Assembly (NCBI RefSeq): GCF_026626635.1
Contig: NZ_JAPNKA010000001.1
Span: 3,844,001-3,908,000 of the forward strand
DNA: 64,000 nucleotides
Reading direction: 5' to 3'
From: Archangium lansingense
Lineage (GTDB): Bacteria > Myxococcota > Myxococcia > Myxococcales > Myxococcaceae
The position numbers and the translations under genes were made by a program. This document shows, in pieces, positions 39,780-47,845 of this stretch (positions are counted from its first letter, which is position 1; each line of letters begins with the position of its first letter). A model generated the notes under the pieces. The model was given only the letters and a program-made list of their open reading frames with translations, ran no database searches and was not told where the DNA came from.

Positions 39780-40142
39780 TCAGGGCTCCATTCCGGGGTC
39801 TTCTGGTGCCAGGTTGGGGTCCTCTGGCAGGAGGTAGTAACTGCCCGGAGGCGGCTGCTGGAGGTAGTAGTAGCCGCTGGGGGGCACCTCCTGGAGGCCG
39901 TAGCTGTCCGCGAGTGGCTGCTGGAGTTGGTAGCTGCCGGCCATCGGCTGCTGGAGGTAATAGCTCCCTGCCATCGGCTGCTGGAGTTGGTAACTGCCGG
40001 CCATCGGCTGCTGGAGGTAATAGCTCCCTGCCATCGGCTGCTGGAGTTGGTAACTGCCGGCCATCGGTTGCTGGGCGCTGGCTGTCCCCGCCACGCCCCA
40101 GGTCATCGCCGCCAACACGGCTGCCAGGATGCTCTCGCGCAT
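39780..40142 (-). CDS. Secreted QQPMAGSY-repeat protein
   Basis: A 120-residue exported protein of low complexity. Residues 1-23 are a signal peptide (SILAAVLAAMTWGVAGTASA). The rest is made of tandem copies of the decapeptide QQPMAGSYxL, alternating QLQQPMAGSY and YLQQPMAGSY, then degraded copies (QQPLADSYGL, QEVPPSGYYYL, QQPPPGSYYLL) and an acidic PEDPNLAPEDPGMEP end. It is rich in Gln, Pro, Tyr and Gly, like adhesive or amyloid-like matrix proteins. No family is recognised. The start is ATG 40142. The upstream region to 40306 is shared with a divergent SMP-30-like gene. Confidence 0.75.
   Translation of the reverse strand: MRESILAAVLAAMTWGVAGTASAQQPMAGSYQLQQPMAGSYYLQQPMAGSYQLQQPMAGSYYLQQPMAGSYQLQQPLADSYGLQEVPPSGYYYLQQPPPGSYYLLPEDPNLAPEDPGMEP
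39905..40076 (-). repeat. 60-base tandem repeat inside the QQPMAGSY protein gene
   Basis: The 30-base unit encoding QQPMAGSYxL occurs in pairs as a 60-base higher-order repeat. Lines starting at 39961 and 40021 are identical for more than 45 bases, so the duplication is recent. The array can change length by slippage. Confidence 0.9.
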
Positions 40143-40306
40143 GTCCGCACCTTCCTCTGTGTTGATGTAGCCACGAGGCCTCCCCGAAGGGAGCCTCCGG
40201 GTGTGCCCGCCTCCTCCTGGGTGTGAAGGGCACCGATATGTCCCTTTTCCTCCTGCGTTTCCCGTGCACGAAACGCATCCACGCGCTGTCGAGGAGGGGC
40301 TGGGAC

Positions 40307-41320
40307 ATGAATGGAAGCTTCTGGCGCAAGGCCGCCATGGTCTCGGTGTGTCTGCTCATGGGCTGCAATCCGGGGGAGTTGCCTCAGAGCGGAGGCTTGG
40401 AGGGTCCACGGTTGGCGGGCTCGCTCGGGGCGAAGAAGTCCCCGCAGAAGGCCGAGGCCTCCCGATTCCCGCTGAAGCTGCGCATTCCCATCCAGGACTT
40501 CTTCCCGGAGGGAATCGCCCACTCGGCCGACGGCACCTTCTACGTGGGCAGTTACAGCACGGGCACGGTGCTGCGTCAGCGGCCCGGCAACTTTCACTTC
40601 GAGCCCTTCCTGCCTGCCAATGGGCGAGCCATCGCCGGCATGAAGGTCGAGGACTCCACCCGGACCCTGTGGCTGTGCGAGCTGGACCTGACCCAGGCCA
40701 CGCCCGGTGGTCTCAAGGCCTATGATCTGCACACCGGCAGGCTCCGCGGCTTCTGGCCCTTCCCCGTTGAAGGTGGATGCAACGATCTCACGCTGGACTC
40801 CCAGGGGAACGTCTACGCCACCGACACGTTCCTGGGCGTCGTGCGCCGGCTGAAGAAGGGCGCCTCGCAGTTGGAGACGTGGGCCTCGGATCCGGAGCGC
40901 TTCATGGCGCCCCCGGGCTATCCCGGCCTCAACGGCATCGCCTGGGACAACGGCTCCGTCTACGTCGTGAAGTACGACAGCGGAGACCTGTTCCGCATTG
41001 GAATCAACCCGAACGGCTCGGCGGGCACGATTACCCGCATCACCACCGATTCGCCCCTGGGCTTCCCGGATGGAATCCTGATGCTCTCTCCGGGCGTGCT
41101 CCTGGTGGTGGACAACGACAATGGCCAGTTCAAGCGCGTGGACCTGTCCGGCGACTCGGGCCACGTCAGCGTTCTGGCCACCGGGTTCGACAATCCCACC
41201 ACCGTCGCCCTGCATGATGGGGATGCCTTCATCGTCGAGTCCCAGTTCGACCACTTCTTCGGTATCGACCAGACCCCGCCGGATGTGCCCTTCACCGTGA
41301 AGCGCGTCTGGCTGCGGTAG
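40307..41320 (+). CDS. SMP-30/gluconolactonase-like beta-propeller lipoprotein
   Basis: A 337-residue lipoprotein. ATG 40307 follows GAGGAGGGG and gives a signal ending in the lipobox LLMGC (Cys at 18). From residue 60 it is a six-bladed SMP-30-like propeller: FPEGIAHSADGTFYVGSYST (first blade), GGCNDLTLDSQGNVYATDTF, GLNGIAWDNGSVYVVKYDSG and PDGILMLSPGVLLVVDNDNG. The Glu, Asn and Asp metal ligands typical of the fold are present in these segments. The natural substrate may be a lactone, or the propeller may only bind. It is anchored in the membrane. The desaturase gene follows 58 bases later on the same strand. Confidence 0.85.
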   Translation: MNGSFWRKAAMVSVCLLMGCNPGELPQSGGLEGPRLAGSLGAKKSPQKAEASRFPLKLRIPIQDFFPEGIAHSADGTFYVGSYSTGTVLRQRPGNFHFEPFLPANGRAIAGMKVEDSTRTLWLCELDLTQATPGGLKAYDLHTGRLRGFWPFPVEGGCNDLTLDSQGNVYATDTFLGVVRRLKKGASQLETWASDPERFMAPPGYPGLNGIAWDNGSVYVVKYDSGDLFRIGINPNGSAGTITRITTDSPLGFPDGILMLSPGVLLVVDNDNGQFKRVDLSGDSGHVSVLATGFDNPTTVALHDGDAFIVESQFDHFFGIDQTPPDVPFTVKRVWLR

Positions 41321-41378
41321 TTCGGGAGGTGCCCGCAACCGCCGCCACCTCTTCCGGTACTCCCGGGTGGAGGTGGCT

Positions 41379-42296
41379 ATGTCTGGTGGAAACACAGTGC
41401 GCCCGGGCGACGGGCGGGTGCGGTGGAACGCGGGCAAGTCGCTCTGGTTCGGGCTCGTGTCGTTGGTGGCGGTGGTGGGGGCGGTGCCTACCTTCACCCT
41501 GTCGGCCTTCGCACTCTTCGCGGTGAGCACGGCGCTGACGCTGTGCGCGGGGCACTCGGTGGGCATCCACCGGGGCCTCATCCACCGCTCCTACCGGGTG
41601 CCGGTGTGGCTGGAGTACGTGCTCACCTACCTGGGAGTGCTGGTGGGCCTGGATGGGCCGCGCGCCCTGGTCCGCATGCACAACACGCGCGACTTCCAGC
41701 AGAACGAGCCCTGGTGCCACGACTACTTCGCGCACCGGCAGCCCGCCTGGCGCGATTTCTTCTGGAACCTGCACTGTTCCTTCGAGTTCGCCCAGCCCTT
41801 CGAGCCTCGGCTGGATGCGCGCGTGGAGGCGGATGCCTTCTACGGCTTCCTCCAGCGCACCTGGATGCTGCAGCAGCTTCCCTGGGCGGTGCTGTTCCTG
41901 GCCCTGGGTGGGCTGCCCTGGTTGGTGTGGGGCATCTTCGTGCGCGTGGCGGTCAGCACCACGGGCCACTGGTTCGTGGGTTGGGTGGCGCACCGGCAGG
42001 GCTACCGGGGCTGGCACAACGAGGGCGCGGCGGTGCAGGGCTTCAACAGTCTGCTCCTTGGCGCGCTGAGCATGGGCGAGGGCTGGCACAACAACCACCA
42101 CACTTTCCCGCGCTCGGCCCGGCTGGGAATCCGCTGGTGGGAGCTGGACCTGGGGTGGGGGTTCCTCGCGCTGTTGCGCGCGCTGGGGCTGGCTACTGAC
42201 ATCCTCGTGCCGAGTGAACAGTCGCGCGTTCATCACGCCCGGCCTCTTCCCTCGGAGGACCCGTGCATGTCCCCTCTCCCTCCGGGAGAGGGTTAG
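41379..42296 (+). CDS. Acyl-lipid / acyl-CoA fatty acid desaturase
   Basis: A 305-residue integral membrane di-iron desaturase. The start ATG 41379 has GGAGG 5 bases before it. The His boxes are HSVGIH (residues 59-64) with HRGLIH (64-69), HNTRD (101-105), and HNNHH (237-241), plus HWFVGWVAH. Four hydrophobic helices span the remainder. It introduces a double bond into fatty acyl chains of membrane lipids. The last eight residues (SPLPPGEG) are encoded by the first arm of a REP-like inverted repeat, suggesting that the repeat inserted at the 3' end and supplied the stop. Confidence 0.9.
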   Translation: MSGGNTVRPGDGRVRWNAGKSLWFGLVSLVAVVGAVPTFTLSAFALFAVSTALTLCAGHSVGIHRGLIHRSYRVPVWLEYVLTYLGVLVGLDGPRALVRMHNTRDFQQNEPWCHDYFAHRQPAWRDFFWNLHCSFEFAQPFEPRLDARVEADAFYGFLQRTWMLQQLPWAVLFLALGGLPWLVWGIFVRVAVSTTGHWFVGWVAHRQGYRGWHNEGAAVQGFNSLLLGALSMGEGWHNNHHTFPRSARLGIRWWELDLGWGFLALLRALGLATDILVPSEQSRVHHARPLPSEDPCMSPLPPGEG

Positions 42297-42392
42297 GGTG
42301 AGGGTTCTTGCCCGCTGTGATGCGAGCCTCACCGAGCGGAGACACGCAGGGGACTACCCTCACCCCCCGCCCTCTCCCAGAGGGAGAGGGAG
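42270..42392. repeat. Paired REP-type inverted repeats (BIME-like)
   Basis: Two stem-loops, CCCTCTCCC-tcc-GGGAGAGGG (42272-42292) and CCCTCTCCC-aga-GGGAGAGGG (42370-42390), flank a 78-base middle in opposite orientation. Between them are the tails GGGTTAGGGTGAGGG and ACCCTCACCCCCCGCCC, which are inverted copies. This is the common proteobacterial REP-doublet design. It overlaps the end of the desaturase gene. Confidence 0.85.
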
Positions 42393-42406
42393 CATGCGTA
42401 ACCCGG

Positions 42407-43471
42407 TTACTTCGGCCAGAACGTCACCGCTCGTGCGCTCTCGGAACTCCAGAGGAGCTTCTTCCCCCGGTACATGCGCGGGTGCCCACCAGAGTCCGCG
42501 AGCGAGATGAGCAGGAATTGCCCTCGGGCCTGGATGCTGACCAGATCATTCTCTCGGTAGGTGTGACCGGGGAGCGCCACGGCCTTCCCCTTGTCCACCC
42601 TCCGGAGCAGGCCGGTCGCCAGCAACTCCTCGCCAAAAGGTGTTCCCCAGACCGCCAACGTGTAACCGCCTCGCTCCAGCGCGGCCCACTCGCCGTCCGG
42701 CTGCTCGGGGGTGAGCGCATACAGTTGGTCCAGCAGCACGTCGTCTTCGATTTCCTTGGGCGTGAAGCGTGGATCCAACACACGGCTCGACCGTTCGCCG
42801 AGCTCCTTGCGGATTGGCAGGACGCCCGTACCGGAGGACTCGTCGCTCGCCTTCACCTCCAGTCGCGTCCACGCTCCTTCCCGCCAGACGAAGGCGTGGG
42901 CCAGCAACGGGCGCCTCGTGGTTCCATCGAGGCCGAATCGGATCTTGTTCCCATCCACTTCCGCCGCGCCCGCCCGCTCCTGCTCCGGGGTGGGCTTTTG
43001 AACGGTGAGCCCGAGCAGCCGGCCCTTGGCATCGAAGCCGAACTCGATGAGCTCGCCTGAGCCGGGCAGCGGAAGCTCCTCGGCACCGCCCGTTGCCAGG
43101 TCCACGAGGAACAGGCGGTCGCGGAACGCGGGGGAGGGGAACTTCTCTGGGAACGTGGGCTTGCCCACCACGGGTTGGCTGACACCGCCACGCCAGAATC
43201 GCGCCGCGCCGTGCTTGCCATCGCGGCTCAGTGCGGTGCTCGCCCCCTGGCAGTCCACCGCGAGTTTCGCGATGACCCGGCGCGCCGAGGTGAGGGCGTC
43301 AACCTGAGCCCACTCGCAGCCGTCACCGGCGGGTTCGAGCAGCGAGAGGGTGGCATCGGTCACTTTGGGCGCGGGTGCCGCCTTGTTCGTTGGAGTAGGG
43401 CGTTCCTCCTGTGCGTGTGCCACGGGCACGAGCAGGAGCGAGGCCATCACGAGGTGCTGGAGTGTCTTCAC
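42407..43471 (-). CDS. Secreted hypothetical protein
   Basis: A 354-residue exported protein. GTG 43471 gives MKTLQHLVMASLLLVPVAHA as signal peptide, cut before QEERPTP; the upstream frame to 43630 is antisense of the next gene. After a Pro/Thr linker the protein has beta-rich repeats such as RDRLFLVDLATGGAEELPLP, SGELIEFGFDAKGRLLGLTV and GGYTLAVWGTPFGEELLATG, compatible with a propeller or WD-like solenoid. No domain is recognised. It follows the MBL-fold gene by 8 bases, so the two probably form an operon. Confidence 0.6.
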   Translation of the reverse strand: MKTLQHLVMASLLLVPVAHAQEERPTPTNKAAPAPKVTDATLSLLEPAGDGCEWAQVDALTSARRVIAKLAVDCQGASTALSRDGKHGAARFWRGGVSQPVVGKPTFPEKFPSPAFRDRLFLVDLATGGAEELPLPGSGELIEFGFDAKGRLLGLTVQKPTPEQERAGAAEVDGNKIRFGLDGTTRRPLLAHAFVWREGAWTRLEVKASDESSGTGVLPIRKELGERSSRVLDPRFTPKEIEDDVLLDQLYALTPEQPDGEWAALERGGYTLAVWGTPFGEELLATGLLRRVDKGKAVALPGHTYRENDLVSIQARGQFLLISLADSGGHPRMYRGKKLLWSSESARAVTFWPK

Positions 43472-43479
43472 GTGGTCCC

Positions 43480-44241
43480 TCAGTTGGCCGCGAAGTCGCG
43501 GAGCGGCGCGTACCCGGAGAGCACTCCGGTATGCGAGAAGACGAGCTGCTTCACTTCCTCGGGCTTCAACCGTGCCGCCAGCGCCTTCAGAGATGCGCGG
43601 TTCTGGTCCAGGTTCTCGGAGACGGGCCACTTGGCGGTGACGAGCTTGCCGTCCTTCGTTGCGTCCGCGCTGTCTCCCAGAAAGAGAACGCCGTTGACCA
43701 GATAGGCGGCGCTGCCCTGGGTGTGGCCCGGGATGGAGAAGACTCGGACGGACAGGTCCCCCAACTGGAGCGTCTCTCCGTCCTTCAGTGCCCGGGTGAC
43801 ACGCACCTGCCGGTCGGTGGGCGCCAGGAACCGGAGGACGGGGGCGTCGCTGCGCTCCTTTCCCTCGGCGATGGGCACGTCCGCCTCGAGCACCATCACC
43901 TCGGCCTTCGGGAACAGGTGACAGCCAGAGATGTGGTCCGCGTGCCCGTGGGTGAGCAGAATGGCCTTCACCGCGTCGGGTCCGAGGCCGCGCCTCTTCA
44001 GCTCCGCCAGGATGGCCTTCCCCTTGGGGTCCGTGCCCGAGTCGATGAGCACCACCGCGCCATTCCCAGCGTCGAGCACGTTGACGCTGACGTAGCCGTC
44101 CTTCACCACCCGGGCGAAGCCCTCCAACTCACGCCCGTCGGGAATCTCGGAGTTGCCGGCGAACATCATCACGGCCAGCGCCACCACTCCCAGCACGGGA
44201 ATCAGCAGGAGCAGACCGGCAATCTTCAACACGCGCTTCAT
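43480..44241 (-). CDS. MBL-fold metallo-hydrolase, membrane-anchored
   Basis: A 253-residue metallo-beta-lactamase-fold enzyme with an N-terminal hydrophobic anchor or signal (residues 7-30). The di-zinc site is THGHADH (His98, His100, Asp102, His103), then GHTQGSAAYLV (His) and FLGDSAD (Asp), and the final His is in VFSHTGVL. The family hydrolyses lactones, thioesters (glyoxalase II-like) or lactamase substrates. The start is ATG 44241; GTG 44247 would add only two residues. AGGTGACG lies before it. The gene is cotranscribed with the secreted hypothetical gene downstream. Confidence 0.9.
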   Translation of the reverse strand: MKRVLKIAGLLLLIPVLGVVALAVMMFAGNSEIPDGRELEGFARVVKDGYVSVNVLDAGNGAVVLIDSGTDPKGKAILAELKRRGLGPDAVKAILLTHGHADHISGCHLFPKAEVMVLEADVPIAEGKERSDAPVLRFLAPTDRQVRVTRALKDGETLQLGDLSVRVFSIPGHTQGSAAYLVNGVLFLGDSADATKDGKLVTAKWPVSENLDQNRASLKALAARLKPEEVKQLVFSHTGVLSGYAPLRDFAAN

Positions 44242-44304
44242 CGTCACCTCGGGCGGCTCTTCGAGCCGGCCGAACAGTACCCCAGAGTGCTATAAAGCGC
44301 GGCG

Positions 44305-44736
44305 ATGCCGGGCGAACCGTCTATGGAGCAGAGGCAGCCGAGTACCAGCGAGGCGGAGAGTTCCCGTTTCCGGTATGCCTTCATGGCACTCGGGTTCGTT
44401 TGTGTCGGCCTCGGGGTGCTCGGCGCGTTCCTGCCGCTGCTGCCGACGACTCCCTTCTTGCTCGTCGCGTTGTGGGCATTCTCGCGCAGCTCCCGCCGCT
44501 TCCACCACTGGCTGTATACGCACCCGCGCTTCGGGCCTCGGCTCCAGGAATGGCATGAGCACGGCGCCGTGCCGGTGAAGGTGAAGGTGAGCGCCATCTC
44601 CGCGATGGTCGTCAGCTTCAGCTTCCTGGCCTTCGTCGCGCGGGTGCGGTGGCCCGTGCTCGCGGCGGCCGGGGCGCTCATGCTCGTTGGCGCCACCTAC
44701 GTGCTCAGCCGCCCGAGCCGGCCCCCCGGTCCGTGA
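44305..44736 (+). CDS. ybaN: YbaN family (DUF454) inner-membrane protein
   Basis: A 143-residue protein with the DUF454 signature: ALGFVCVGLGVLGAFLPLLP and TTPFLLVALWAFSRSSRRFH in the first part, LYTHPRFGPRLQEW in the centre, and a second hydrophobic pair near the end. Three or four membrane helices are expected. Function is unknown; in E. coli the YbaN homologue is a small inner-membrane protein. The start is ATG 44305, ATG 44323 being possible. It is divergent from the MBL-fold gene. Confidence 0.9.
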   Translation: MPGEPSMEQRQPSTSEAESSRFRYAFMALGFVCVGLGVLGAFLPLLPTTPFLLVALWAFSRSSRRFHHWLYTHPRFGPRLQEWHEHGAVPVKVKVSAISAMVVSFSFLAFVARVRWPVLAAAGALMLVGATYVLSRPSRPPGP

Positions 44737-44814
44737 GACCGTGTCCGCTTTTTTCGGGGCATTTCGTTGTACGGGTGAATGCTCCAGGAAACCTCATGCC
44801 TCCTTTCTCCCACC

Positions 44815-45333
44815 ATGAGCGCGCCACCTCGTGAAGGCGCGTCGGCCACGGTCACGGCCGCCTATCGCCAGTACTTCCCCCTGGTCCAGTCCAAGTGCGC
44901 CCGGGCCCTCGGTGACGCGGCGGAGGCGGAGGAGGTGGCCCAGGAGACCTTCATCCGCTTGTGGCGCTCCGGCATGGCCGGGAAGCCCTCGCGCGAAGTG
45001 GTGGCCTGGCTGTACCGGGTGAGCACGCGGCTGCTGATCGACAGGCTGCGGGTCCGCCAGCGCCGCCAGCCGGTGGAGATGTCCGCCGCGCTCCAGGACA
45101 CCACCGCCCACCCCTCGCCCAGCATCGAGTCCGTGCTCCAGGTGCGCCAGCACCTCCAGTCGCTGGCCTCCAGCCTGCCCGCAGAGGAGCTCGAGGTGGC
45201 GCTGCTGCACCGGCTGGACGGCCTCACCCAGTCGGAGATCGGCGAAGTCACCAGCCTGTCGGATCGCACCGTGCGCCGCATCCTCACCCGCCTCGAGGAG
45301 CGGCTGGGGCCCTGGCGTGAGGAGGAACGATGA
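44815..45333 (+). CDS. ECF sigma factor of the caspase operon
   Basis: A 172-residue RpoE-like sigma factor. Region sigma2 has YRQYFPLVQSKCARALGDAA, then EAEEVAQETFIRLWRSG. Sigma4 has EELEVALLHRLDGLTQSEIG, then EVTSLSDRTVRRILTRLEER as the DNA-binding helix. The start is ATG 44815; an in-frame ATG at 44779 would add 12 residues. Its stop overlaps the anti-sigma start (ATGA), and that gene overlaps the caspase gene the same way, so all three are coupled. A direct link to cell-surface stress is likely, with release from the membrane anti-sigma as the switch. I cannot assign the ECF group, and no clear own promoter is seen. Confidence 0.92.
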   Translation: MSAPPREGASATVTAAYRQYFPLVQSKCARALGDAAEAEEVAQETFIRLWRSGMAGKPSREVVAWLYRVSTRLLIDRLRVRQRRQPVEMSAALQDTTAHPSPSIESVLQVRQHLQSLASSLPAEELEVALLHRLDGLTQSEIGEVTSLSDRTVRRILTRLEERLGPWREEER

Positions 45334-46019
45334 GCACCTCGCACCCTTCCTTCCTGGCGCTGGATCGCGCCGCCCTCGGGGACATGACGGAGGAGGTGAA
45401 GGCCCACCTGGCCTCCTGTCCTCGCTGTGCCGGGCATGTCGACGCCGTGGGACGGCCTCCGCCGGTTCCCTCCTGGGCCGTGGCGCTCGCCAACGAGACG
45501 CCCCGCCCAACCTCGTTCCTGGCTCGCCTGGCTCCCTGGGGCGTGGCGGCGCTCGCCGCGAGTCTCGCGTTGGTGCTCTGGGTGCCTCGTGAAGCGGAGA
45601 CGCCCCGGGCTCCCATGGTGGGCCTGCGCAGCAAGGGCAACCCGGCGGTGGCCCTCTACGTGAAGACCGGGGACACGGTGCGCCTGTGGGACGGCGAGTC
45701 TCCGGTGGCCGAGGGGGACCTGCTGCGTCTCAAGGTCATGCCCGAGGGCTTCACCCGGCTCACCGTGGCCGCGGCCGAGGGGGACTCCTGGCAGGTGCTC
45801 CACGAGGGCCCGGTGCCCGAGCGGGGTGAGACGCTCCTGCCCATGAGCTGGCGGGTGGAGCCCGGTGAGCAATCCGAGCGACTCCTCATCGTACTCAGCC
45901 ACGCGCCCGTCCCCACCGAGTCCCTGGCCTCACTCCACGAGGAGCCCGCGCGCACCGAGTCGCTGTGGGTTCTCCCGCTCACCCTTTCCAAGCCCTCTTC
46001 GAAGCCCATTTCGCCATGA
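45330..46019 (+). CDS. Zinc-finger anti-sigma factor, single-pass membrane protein
   Basis: A 229-residue protein coupled to the ECF sigma gene. Residues about 18-38 hold the ZAS/zf-HC2 motif as VKAHLASCPRCAGHVDAV (His-x3-Cys-x2-Cys), which in anti-sigma factors grips the sigma factor. A transmembrane helix follows (WGVAALAASLALVLWVP, residues about 68-85). The outer part (about 145 residues) is beta-rich and has no family, perhaps a periplasmic sensor (LYVKTGDTVRLWDGESPVAE, EGDLLRLKVMPEGFTRLTVA). The gene ends inside the caspase start (ATGA). Confidence 0.85.
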   Translation: MSTSHPSFLALDRAALGDMTEEVKAHLASCPRCAGHVDAVGRPPPVPSWAVALANETPRPTSFLARLAPWGVAALAASLALVLWVPREAETPRAPMVGLRSKGNPAVALYVKTGDTVRLWDGESPVAEGDLLRLKVMPEGFTRLTVAAAEGDSWQVLHEGPVPERGETLLPMSWRVEPGEQSERLLIVLSHAPVPTESLASLHEEPARTESLWVLPLTLSKPSSKPISP

Positions 46020-47836
46020 ACGCACTTCTTGCCCTGACACTCGTTGCCCTCAGCGCCGCCCCGCTCGACACTGGCTCCCCGCACGTGCAGCGCCTGGCGG
46101 TGGTGGTGGGTGCCAACCGTGCCGCCCCGGGACGCGTGCCTCTGCGGTACGCGCATCGGGATGCGCACAACCTCGCCTCCGTCCTCGTCGAGGCCGGTCA
46201 GTTCTCCCGTGAGGACGTCGTCGTGCTGGAGGACCCTGAGCCCTCGCGTGTCCTCGCCGCGCTGGACTCCCGGCTGGAGCGGCTCGGGAAGGAGGGCCGT
46301 GAGGGTCTGCTGCTCTTCTACTACTCGGGCCACTCGGACGAGCAGGCGCTCTATCCCAACGGCCAGCCGCTGGAGCTGAAGGCGCTCCGGACTCGGCTGG
46401 AGGATGGGCGGGCCGCGGTGCGCGTGGGCATCCTCGATGCCTGCCAGGGAGGGAGCTGGACGCGGGCCAAGGGGCTCTCCGCGGCGGCCCCCTTCTCGGT
46501 GGAGGTGCCCCTGGGCCTGTCCAGTGAGGGCTCGGTGCTGCTCGCCTCCAGCACGGGACAGGAGGCCTCGCACGAGACGGATGCGCTCCAGGGCTCCTTC
46601 TTCACCCACCACCTGGTGGCGGGCCTGCGCGGCGCGGCGGATGAGGGAGACGACGGACAGGTGACGGTGGGCGAGGCCTTCGCCTATGCCCAGCGCCTCA
46701 CCATCCGCGACACCTCGCTGCACGGCGAGGCGGTGCAGCACCCCAGCTTCGACCTGCGCCTGCGCGGGCGGCAGGACCTGCCCCTCACCCGGCTGGCCAG
46801 CGCCAGCAGTACGCTCGAGGTGCGGCAGGAGTTGGGTCCGCTGCAGGTCATCCAGCTCCACTCGGGACTGGTGGTGTTGGAGGTGCCCGAAGGGCGGCGT
46901 GCACTGCGCATGGCCCTGCCCGTGGGGCCCTACCTGGTGCGCCGCAGGACGCCGGAGGGGACGTTCGCCCGGGAGCTCCAGGTGGAAGCCGGCAAGACGG
47001 TGACGGTGCACGAGGAGAACCTGGAGTTGGTGGGAGCCCCGGGGCTCGCCGCCAAGCGCTACTCCCGGCCGCTGGCCGCCACCCTCACCACCCTCCCGGC
47101 GGGCACCCACGCGGTGAGCCTGACGGCGGCGGTGGGCTACAACGAGCAGCAGGTGGGCCCGGAGCCGGGTGTGACTTCCAGTCCACCGCACCTGACGCTC
47201 GGCTATCGCGTGGGTTTGACGGATCGGCTGGAGCTGACCGTGGGGGGCTTGCCCTCGGTGAAGCTCAACAGCCTGCAGCGTGTGTCCGTGGGTATTCCCA
47301 CGCCGACGCTCTCCTACCGCCTCGGGGAGGCCGGCCGGTCCGAGTGGGTGCCCTACCTGAGGGGGTCGCTCTCCCCCGAGATCGGCGCCTTCTCGTTGAA
47401 TGCGGGCCTGCGGACGCGGTGGTGGTTGTCGGACTCCAGCAGCGTGCATGGGGTGGTATCGGTCGCCCAGACCTTCTTGACCTCCAAGGTCCTCGCGCCC
47501 GATGGGACCCTGGTGGACCTCTGGTTCTACCCGTCGCCTTCGGCGGGAGCCGCGTACTCCGTGACGCTGGGCGAGGTGGTGACCCTGTCCCTCGGCCTTA
47601 TGGCCACGGTCAAGATCGATAATTACGCCGAGCTCGGCGCGGATGGCACCTACTACGGGTCGAGGATCGGCGCCAACGTGGGGCTGAGCATCGGAGGTGG
47701 CTATGGCTCCTTGTTCCCGCTCCTGTCCGTCCACCTCAACGATGTCTGGTCGCTCACGGGTGACGCCTCCGTGTACTTTGCGGCGAAAGATGTCATGTCG
47801 ACCCGCTTCAGTGCCGGCGTGCTCGCCACGTTCTGA
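46016..47836 (+). CDS. Secreted caspase-like protein with C-terminal outer-membrane beta-barrel
   Basis: A 606-residue exported protein. Residues 1-18 form a signal peptide (MNALLALTLVALSAAP). Residues about 22-250 are a caspase/metacaspase (C14) p20-like fold: HVQRLAVVVGANRAA and PLRYAHRDAHNLASVLVEAG, the His in FYYSGHSDEQ (His106), and the catalytic Cys in ILDACQGGSW (Cys143). Residues 250-360 look like PEGA-type beta repeats (VIQLHSGLVVLEVPEGRRAL). The last 220 residues alternate short strands typical of an outer-membrane barrel (LTLGYRVGLTDRLELTVGGL) and end in Phe (FSAGVLATF), the usual Omp signal. Bacterial caspases cleave partner proteins in defence or cell death. This one would act at the cell surface or periplasm. 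It is controlled by the coupled sigma/anti-sigma genes. Confidence 0.8.
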   Translation: MNALLALTLVALSAAPLDTGSPHVQRLAVVVGANRAAPGRVPLRYAHRDAHNLASVLVEAGQFSREDVVVLEDPEPSRVLAALDSRLERLGKEGREGLLLFYYSGHSDEQALYPNGQPLELKALRTRLEDGRAAVRVGILDACQGGSWTRAKGLSAAAPFSVEVPLGLSSEGSVLLASSTGQEASHETDALQGSFFTHHLVAGLRGAADEGDDGQVTVGEAFAYAQRLTIRDTSLHGEAVQHPSFDLRLRGRQDLPLTRLASASSTLEVRQELGPLQVIQLHSGLVVLEVPEGRRALRMALPVGPYLVRRRTPEGTFARELQVEAGKTVTVHEENLELVGAPGLAAKRYSRPLAATLTTLPAGTHAVSLTAAVGYNEQQVGPEPGVTSSPPHLTLGYRVGLTDRLELTVGGLPSVKLNSLQRVSVGIPTPTLSYRLGEAGRSEWVPYLRGSLSPEIGAFSLNAGLRTRWWLSDSSSVHGVVSVAQTFLTSKVLAPDGTLVDLWFYPSPSAGAAYSVTLGEVVTLSLGLMATVKIDNYAELGADGTYYGSRIGANVGLSIGGGYGSLFPLLSVHLNDVWSLTGDASVYFAAKDVMSTRFSAGVLATF

Positions 47837-47845
47837 GCCTCCGGG

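Noticed and set aside
45656-47734. 692-codon reverse open frame across the anti-sigma and caspase genes
   Set aside because: No start signal, no motifs, Gly/Arg/Gln-rich. The forward operon explains the region.
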